Shown piece after piece: positions 6,996 through 10,697 of a stretch of DNA of 10,697 bases (positions within the stretch are counted from its first letter, which is position 1; each line of letters begins with the position of its first letter). A model generated the notes under the pieces. The model ran no database searches. It saw only the letters and a program-made list of their open reading frames with translations, and was not told where the DNA came from. Made by a program: the position numbers and the translations under genes. Source of the DNA: Phyllobacteriaceae bacterium (lineage in GTDB: Bacteria > Pseudomonadota > Alphaproteobacteria > Rhizobiales > Ancalomicrobiaceae); assembly GCA_012517025.1 (NCBI GenBank), contig JAAYVT010000745.1, positions 1 to 10,697 on the forward strand, read 5' to 3'.

Positions 6996-7041
6996 GGCCT
7001 CGGAGGCGCCCGACACGGGCGGTTCCGGGGCCTTTTCGTTT
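6996..7041 (+). terminator. Rho-independent terminator of panC
   Basis: GGCCTCGGA (6996-7004) pairs with TCCGGGGCC (7024-7032), nine pairs with one G-T wobble, enclosing a second stem CGCCC/GGGCG with loop GACAC. It is followed directly by TTTTCGTTT. It lies 28 bp after the panC stop. The T-run is on the plus side only, so it does not obviously serve the gene converging from the right. Confidence 0.85.
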
Positions 7042-7046
7042 CGCCG

Positions 7047-7682
7047 TCAGTGGGCGATGGCGCCGCCGATGCGGAAGCCGGTGGCCGGGGTGCCGGAGAC
7101 GACGACCGAGGTGTCGCCCTTCTTCCAGCGCACGCCGCCGTCGAACGACCGTTTCCAGGCCTCGTCGGAGGCCGACGGCGTGCCGGGAACCGCGGCAAGC
7201 GAGTCCTTCGGCCGCATCGGCCCGTCGAGCGGCTCCGGGGCGGCGGGCTCGGTCGCGTCGGCGGGGTCGGCGGCGGCGGTGTCGGGAGCGGCGGCCTCGG
7301 GTGCCTCGGAGCGGGGGCCGGCGGCGTCGGGCGCCTCGGAACGGGGACCGGCGGCATCCGGCGACGCGCCGGCGGGAGGCGGAACCACCTGGGGCGCGGC
7401 GGCGGGCGCCGGCGTCGCCGGCGACACCGTAGACGGTGTCGGAGCGGCCTGGGGCGCGGCGGCCGGAACGTCCGGCGACGGAGCGGCGGCCGGAGCGGGC
7501 AGCGGCTCGAGCGGTGCGATCCGGTAGGTCGGCCGTGCCGGGGTGTCCGGCGGCGGGGCGAGTTCGTCTGCGAAGGCGGTCGCAGCGAGGATCATCGCGA
7601 GGGCCGCGCCGAGTGGCGCGACGGCGACGCGCGAGCGCATCCGGACGGGCGTCCGGCAGGGAACGATGGGCGACTGTTTCAT
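7047..7682 (-). CDS. Small secreted Ala/Pro-rich protein of unknown function, second of a coupled pair
   Basis: I do not recognise a named family. The 211-residue product has a convincing signal peptide (basic n-region to Arg18, hydrophobic core about 19-38, likely cut after the Ala in TAFA before DEL). From about 42 to 155 it is low-complexity Ala/Pro/Glu sequence, presumably extended and disordered, including a perfect 10-residue tandem repeat DAAGPRSEAP (109-118, 119-128). The C-terminal 36 residues (from Trp176) are ordered-looking, with alternating beta pattern, and match the C-terminus of the upstream partner. The ATG at 7682 overlaps the stop of that gene in an ATGA junction, which fixes the start and implies coupled translation; an internal Met (codon 15) is less likely. 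It could be a periplasmic or outer-membrane-associated protein. It converges on the panC terminator with no terminator of its own visible. Confidence 0.75.
   Translation of the reverse strand: MKQSPIVPCRTPVRMRSRVAVAPLGAALAMILAATAFADELAPPPDTPARPTYRIAPLEPLPAPAAAPSPDVPAAAPQAAPTPSTVSPATPAPAAAPQVVPPPAGASPDAAGPRSEAPDAAGPRSEAPEAAAPDTAAADPADATEPAAPEPLDGPMRPKDSLAAVPGTPSASDEAWKRSFDGGVRWKKGDTSVVVSGTPATGFRIGGAIAH
7301..7360 (-). repeat. Two tandem 30-bp repeats encoding DAAGPRSEAP
   Basis: Units 7301-7330 and 7331-7360 differ at five bases, yet both encode the same ten residues, so every difference is silent. This suggests an old duplication kept in frame, with selection on the protein sequence. It belongs to the disordered region of the secreted protein. 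Confidence 0.8.
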
Positions 7683-7975
7683 CTCGGCTCGTGTCCGACC
7701 GCGGCGTCGTAACGGACGTAGCCGCCGACGGAGACCGAACTGTTTCCGTCCGTCCAGAAGCGGCGGCCGTCCGGGGTCTGCGTCCAGCCGCCCGACGCCT
7801 TGGTCGAGGCCGGCCGCAGGAACGGCTTCGGCGGCGGACGGGCCCCGGGTTCGGAGAAGGCCGGGTTGTTCCTGCCGCCGCCGTCGGCGCCGTAGGGCGG
7901 GGCCGCCCGCGCCGGGACGGCGAGCGCCAGACCGAGGCCGAGAGCGACCGAAACGAAGGTCGAAAGACGGAGCAT
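7679..7975 (-). CDS. Small secreted protein with a C-terminal porin-strand-like motif, first of a coupled pair
   Basis: A 98-residue product with a clean signal peptide (MLRLSTFVSVALGLGLALAV, cut near PARA before APPYG), a short Gly/Pro-rich stretch, and a C-terminal module (Trp64-His95) with DGRRFW and SVSVGGYVRYD. That module aligns with the end of the downstream protein with the same spacing of Trp, Asp-Gly, Trp, Gly, Ser-Val and Gly. The VGGYVRYD segment also recalls the first beta-strand of rhizobial/Brucella porins (Omp2b type), but the rest of a porin is absent. The ATG at 7975 has GGAGG ten bases upstream. Its TGA overlaps the next ATG (7679-7682), and it lies 74 bp after the DUF1489 gene, so the group may share a transcript. 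Function unknown; a porin remnant is an alternative but the intact reading frame and signal argue for a working gene. Confidence 0.75.
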   Translation of the reverse strand: MLRLSTFVSVALGLGLALAVPARAAPPYGADGGGRNNPAFSEPGARPPPKPFLRPASTKASGGWTQTPDGRRFWTDGNSSVSVGGYVRYDAAVGHEPR

Positions 7976-8049
7976 GACGACGAGTCCTCCGGGTTCGGGC
8001 CCGGTTTCCCACGCGATCGTGGCGGGATCCGGGCAATCCCCGCGATCGA

Positions 8050-8481
8050 TCACAACAGGCCGAGGCCGGCGAGCTCGCGTAAGAACTCGATCGGCAGATC
8101 GGCCGTCCCCTCGCCGACGAGATCGCGCGGCGCCACCGCCGGATCGAGATAGCGCCAGCCCTGGAACGGCCGATAGGGGCGCGCCTCGACCTCGACCAGA
8201 TCGGCGGAGAGCACGATGTCGCAATGCGACACGCCGGCGGCGTCGGTCACCGCGCGCAGGTCGAGGATCTTCTCGCGCACCCGGATCTGGCCCTTGATCA
8301 CCCAATAGAGCGAACCGCCGTCGAGGATCTCGGCGACGCGCTTGGGCATCATGCGGGTACGATGGACGTGTTCCGGCGCGAGGCCGCGTCGCTTCTTCTC
8401 GGCGGTCGTCGCGGCGATCCATTCGGCGAGATCGTCGATCCCGTCGCAGCCGACGCAGAGTTTGATCAGATGCAGCGCCAT
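8050..8481 (-). CDS. DUF1489 family protein
   Basis: A 143-residue protein of a conserved alphaproteobacterial family without established function (DUF1489, as I recognise it). It starts MALHLIKLCVGC, as family members do, and has the conserved segments RMMPKR, GGSLYWVIKG (56-65), a stretch of alternating beta-strand with a charged middle, and RPFQGWRYL toward the end. No signal peptide or membrane segment is seen, so it is cytoplasmic. Its length equals the family's usual length. The ATG at 8481 has GAGGA seven bases upstream; the frame is open to 8670 but the extension is arginine-rich shadow opposite the hairpin and the neighbouring gene. It lies 79 bp downstream of the GST gene and 74 bp upstream of the small secreted pair. 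Confidence 0.88.
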   Translation of the reverse strand: MALHLIKLCVGCDGIDDLAEWIAATTAEKKRRGLAPEHVHRTRMMPKRVAEILDGGSLYWVIKGQIRVREKILDLRAVTDAAGVSHCDIVLSADLVEVEARPYRPFQGWRYLDPAVAPRDLVGEGTADLPIEFLRELAGLGLL

Positions 8482-8500
8482 CGCCCCGTCCTCGGAAGGG

Positions 8501-8541
8501 GGCGAGACTAGCCCGCCCTCCCCCGCCGCGCCAGTCTCGCC
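8501..8541 (-). promoter_or_regulatory. Stem-loop between the GST-like and DUF1489 genes
   Basis: GGCGAGACT (8501-8509) and AGTCTCGCC (8533-8541) are perfect inverted copies, extendable by two more pairs past one mismatch, with a C-rich 17-base loop. On the minus strand it ends seven bases before the DUF1489 ribosome site. There is no T-run, so it is not a standard terminator. It might adjust relative expression in the operon through mRNA stability or initiation; this is inference. Confidence 0.45.
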
Positions 8542-8560
8542 GCGCGATGCTCCGGCGCGC

Positions 8561-9226
8561 TCACGCCTCGTCGGCGATCTCGTCGTCGCCGACGATCGAG
8601 GTTTCGACGTCGGCGCCGGCCTTCCAGTCGCGGAAGGCGGGCAGCGCGTGGATCGCCTCGACCCAGGCACCGGTGACCGGAGACACCGGCCAGGAATAGC
8701 CGGCGAGACGGACCGCGACCGGGGCGTACATCGCGTCGGCGGCGGAAAATTCGCCGTAGAGGAACGGACCGCCGGCGCCGAAGCGGGCGCGCGCCTCGGC
8801 GATCAGCGCCTCGATGCGGGCGACGTCGGCCGCCGTCGCGGCGCCCCGATCCTTCCACGCGAAGGTCCGGCGCAGGTTCATCGGGCAGGTCGAGCGCAGG
8901 GCGAGGAAGCCGGCGTGCATCTCGCTCGAAATCGCCCGGGCATGGGCGCGGGCGAGCCGGTCGCGCGGCCAGATCGCCAGCTCGGGATGCGTCTCCGCCA
9001 ACCACTCGACGATCGCCAGGGTCTCCCAGACGCAGGCCTCGCCGTCGATCAGGCAGGGCACGCGGCCGGACGGCGACCATTTCAGGATGTCCGCCTTCAT
9101 CGTCGACGCGGCGAGGTCGATCATCACCTCCTCGAAGGGAATGGCGAAATGGCGGGCGACCAGCCAAGCCCGCAACGACCACGACGAATAACGCTTGTTG
9201 GCGATCACCAGCTTCGGCAACGACAT
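8561..9226 (-). CDS. Glutathione S-transferase family protein
   Basis: A 221-residue cytoplasmic protein with an N-terminal thioredoxin-like domain (about 5-80) and an all-helical C-terminal domain (about 88-205). Visible landmarks are KLVIANKRYSSWSLRAWL at the start, with the SSWSLR segment at the catalytic position; the cis-proline in RVPCLI (Pro57); W68-E69-T70, where Glu-Ser/Thr normally holds the glutathione gamma-glutamyl group; and FSAADAMYAPV (160-170) with the N-capping Ser/Asp of GST folds. It is the type annotated simply as GST near YfcF/YibF-like enzymes; the substrate cannot be read from sequence. The ATG at 9226 has AGGAG six bases upstream, better than the ATG at 9295, which would add 23 unconserved residues. 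It is first in the proposed minus-strand group and divergent from the DUF599 gene. Confidence 0.92.
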   Translation of the reverse strand: MSLPKLVIANKRYSSWSLRAWLVARHFAIPFEEVMIDLAASTMKADILKWSPSGRVPCLIDGEACVWETLAIVEWLAETHPELAIWPRDRLARAHARAISSEMHAGFLALRSTCPMNLRRTFAWKDRGAATAADVARIEALIAEARARFGAGGPFLYGEFSAADAMYAPVAVRLAGYSWPVSPVTGAWVEAIHALPAFRDWKAGADVETSIVGDDEIADEA

Positions 9227-9306
9227 CGGTCTCTCCTTGGTTCGCCGCGCGAAGGTGGCGCCTCCGAGGGGACACGTCCAACCGATTGTTCTCACGGGGG
9301 CCGTCA

Positions 9307-9326
9307 GCCCGATTGATCGATCGGGC
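9307..9326. repeat. 7-bp perfect inverted repeat in the GST/DUF599 divergent gap
   Basis: GCCCGAT and ATCGGGC flank the six bases TGATCG. It sits about 55 bp before the DUF599 start and 80 bp before the GST start, where an operator for either gene could lie. No clear -35/-10 pair is visible beside it. Confidence 0.3.
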
Positions 9327-9381
9327 GCGTCACCACGCCCGAGAGGTTCACGATCATCGACCTTCGTAGTAGGGTTGCGCC

Positions 9382-10125
9382 ATGTTCGGACTTTCCCCCT
9401 TCGATCTCGTCGCCCTCGTCTGGTTCCTCGCCGCCTGGCTCGGCTTCGGCGTGGTGGTCGACATGACGCATCTCGCCGGGCCGTCGCTGTCGCGGCTGAT
9501 GGACCGCGAGCGGCGGAGCTGGATGGAGGTGGTGCGTCGGCGCGACAACCGCATCGTCGACACCTCGATCATGTCGAGCCTGCAGAACGGCACCGCCTTC
9601 TTCGCCTCGACCTCGATGATCGCGCTGGGCGGCTCGTTCACCCTGCTCAACCAGTCCGACCGGATGGTGGAGATCTTCTCCGAACTGCCGTTCCACGTCG
9701 CCACCACGCGCGGCATCCTCGAGACCAAGATCGTCGGTCTGGTCGGGGTCTACGGCTACGCCTTCTTCAAGTTCGGCTGGGCCTACAGGCTCTTCAACTA
9801 TTCGGCGATCCTGCTCGGCACCATCCCGCTCGCCAAGGACGCCGACACCGCCGAGAGCTGGGCCGCCGCCCGCCGCGCCGCCGAGATGCAGATCGACGCC
9901 GGCCACCATTTCCACTGGGGGCTGAGGTCGCTGTTCTTCTCGATCGGGTTCTTCGGCTGGTTCGTCAACGCCTGGGTGTTCATGGCGACGACGACGGTGG
10001 TGGTGGCGGTGCTGTCGCGCCGGCAATACCTGTCGCGGGCGCGCGCCGCGCTGATCGCCTCCGACGAGCCGTGGGCAGCTCACGGCGCCGGGAACAGCGA
10101 CGGCGAGCGGCCGAGCAGCCGGTAG
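9382..10125 (+). CDS. DUF599 family integral membrane protein
   Basis: A 247-residue inner-membrane protein of uncharacterised function that resembles the DUF599 family. Hydrophobic segments lie at about 9-27, 63-86, 112-148 (one or two passes) and 187-214, giving four or five membrane spans. Conserved-looking pieces are the N-terminal FDLVALVWFLAAWLGFG, the loop RRDNRIVDTSIMSSLQNGTAFFASTSM (in two parts about 53-79), KFGWAYRLFNYSAILLG and DAGHHFHWGLRSLFFS. The ATG at 9382 gives the family's expected beginning; upstream there is only a weak TAGGG. The C-terminal 15-16 residues are polar, encoded within a 46-bp overlap with the convergent DUF218 gene, and unlikely to be conserved. It appears to stand alone. 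Confidence 0.88.
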   Translation: MFGLSPFDLVALVWFLAAWLGFGVVVDMTHLAGPSLSRLMDRERRSWMEVVRRRDNRIVDTSIMSSLQNGTAFFASTSMIALGGSFTLLNQSDRMVEIFSELPFHVATTRGILETKIVGLVGVYGYAFFKFGWAYRLFNYSAILLGTIPLAKDADTAESWAAARRAAEMQIDAGHHFHWGLRSLFFSIGFFGWFVNAWVFMATTTVVVAVLSRRQYLSRARAALIASDEPWAAHGAGNSDGERPSSR

Positions 10126-10697
10126 GCGACGAGCCCCAGCCATTCCCGCGACATCACGTCGACGAGGCGCAGCCGCTCGGACGGCGGCTCGTTGACGTTC
10201 GAGGGATCGAGGTGCTCGCCGAGGCTCGGGGCGGCGACGATGCCGTCCCAGCCGGCGCCGCGGAAGGCGCCGATCGACCGCGGCATGTGCCAAGCCGGGG
10301 TGACCAGCAGCCAGCGCGCGCCGGGGGCGGGCCGGACCATCTCGTGGGACAGTGTCGCGTTCTCGCGGGTGGTGCGGGAGCGACGCTCCAGAATCAGCCG
10401 ATCGGAGCGGATGCCGGCGGCGACGAGCAGCCGCGCCATGGTGCCGGCCTCGGAGAGATCGGTGCCGTCGGCGCTGATCGAGCCGGTGCCGGAGAGCACC
10501 ACCGGCACGTCGGGCCAGCGGCGGGCGAGGCGGATGGTCTCGTCGATAGCCTCGGCGCCGAGGCCGAATTTCGGCCGTCCGGTCGCCGGCTCGGTGGCGC
10601 CGTCGACGACGCCGCCGATGAAGACGATGCCGGCCGGCGCCGGGGCGTCGTCGGGGAGCGGAGGGAACCGCGTCTCCAGCGGCTGGGCGAGCAGCCA
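10080..10697 (-). CDS. DUF218 (YdcF/SanA/ElyC-like) protein, 5' end outside window
   Basis: The last 205 residues of a protein whose start lies past the right edge; the frame is open to the final base. It shows the DUF218 plan: QPLETRFPPLP leading into a strand with IVFIGGVVDG, then VPVVLSGTGS, the SRTTRENA motif, and LLVTPAWHMPRSIGAF, ending EWLGLVAYRLLGR. YdcF/ElyC-type relatives usually carry one or two N-terminal membrane helices, which would be in the missing part, and some are linked to envelope and peptidoglycan or undecaprenyl-phosphate steps; the biochemical activity is not established. A GTG at 10508 is not the start, since conserved family sequence continues upstream of it. Its 3' end overlaps the DUF599 gene tail by 46 bp. 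Confidence 0.9.
   Translation of the reverse strand, partial: WLLAQPLETRFPPLPDDAPAPAGIVFIGGVVDGATEPATGRPKFGLGAEAIDETIRLARRWPDVPVVLSGTGSISADGTDLSEAGTMARLLVAAGIRSDRLILERRSRTTRENATLSHEMVRPAPGARWLLVTPAWHMPRSIGAFRGAGWDGIVAAPSLGEHLDPSNVNEPPSERLRLVDVMSREWLGLVAYRLLGRSPSLFPAP

Noticed and set aside
6984..7712. Plus-strand open frames opposite the small secreted pair
   Set aside because: They are Arg/Gly-rich antisense shadows without signal peptides or ribosome sites, whereas the minus-strand frames have signals, ribosome sites and a clean ATGA junction.
8009..8022. CCACGCGATCGTGG palindrome between the DUF1489 and small secreted protein genes
   Set aside because: A 5-bp stem with a four-base loop and no T-run; too short for a terminator and built from GATC/CG-rich words common here.

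Overview
The window reads as chromosomal housekeeping DNA from a high-GC alphaproteobacterium, most likely of the order Hyphomicrobiales (Rhizobiales). The signs are a clpS-clpA pair next to a phasin and a SPOR-tailed D-Ala-D-Ala carboxypeptidase, proteins of the DUF1489 and DUF599 types, and strong G/C preference at third codon positions. I see no insertion sequence, phage gene, CRISPR array, rRNA or tRNA, and no base-composition island that would suggest recent transfer. These family names come from recognising motifs by eye, not from a database search.

Layout. From 1 to 3041 the minus strand carries a phasin gene, its own terminator, then clpS and clpA; clpA runs off the left edge without its C-terminus. 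ClpS and ClpA form the adaptor/unfoldase pair of the ClpAP protease. The phasin has a well-formed sigma70-type promoter, threaded by three evenly spaced TGC-N2-TGC boxes that look like an operator for a PhaR-type polyhydroxyalkanoate-responsive repressor. On the other side of this region a secreted D-Ala-D-Ala carboxypeptidase (3390-5060, plus) points away. It meets a membrane-anchored J-domain protein (5054-5812, minus) with a 7-bp overlap of the two 3' ends. Divergent from the J-protein is panC (6065-6967, plus; pantothenate synthesis), closed by a strong intrinsic terminator.

From 9226 down to 7047 the minus strand carries a probable co-transcribed group: a glutathione S-transferase-like protein, a DUF1489 protein, and two small secreted proteins whose genes overlap in an ATGA junction. 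These two proteins share a C-terminal motif of about 32-36 residues that I cannot name; they are the least explained part of the window. To the right lie a DUF599 membrane protein (9382-10125, plus) and the C-terminal part of a DUF218 (YdcF/SanA-like) protein on the minus strand, cut by the right edge and overlapping the DUF599 gene by 46 bp.

The most interesting signals are the symmetric three-box phasin operator and the coupled pair of small exported proteins with a common C-terminal module. Several perfect inverted repeats in leaders and intergenic gaps are recorded separately.
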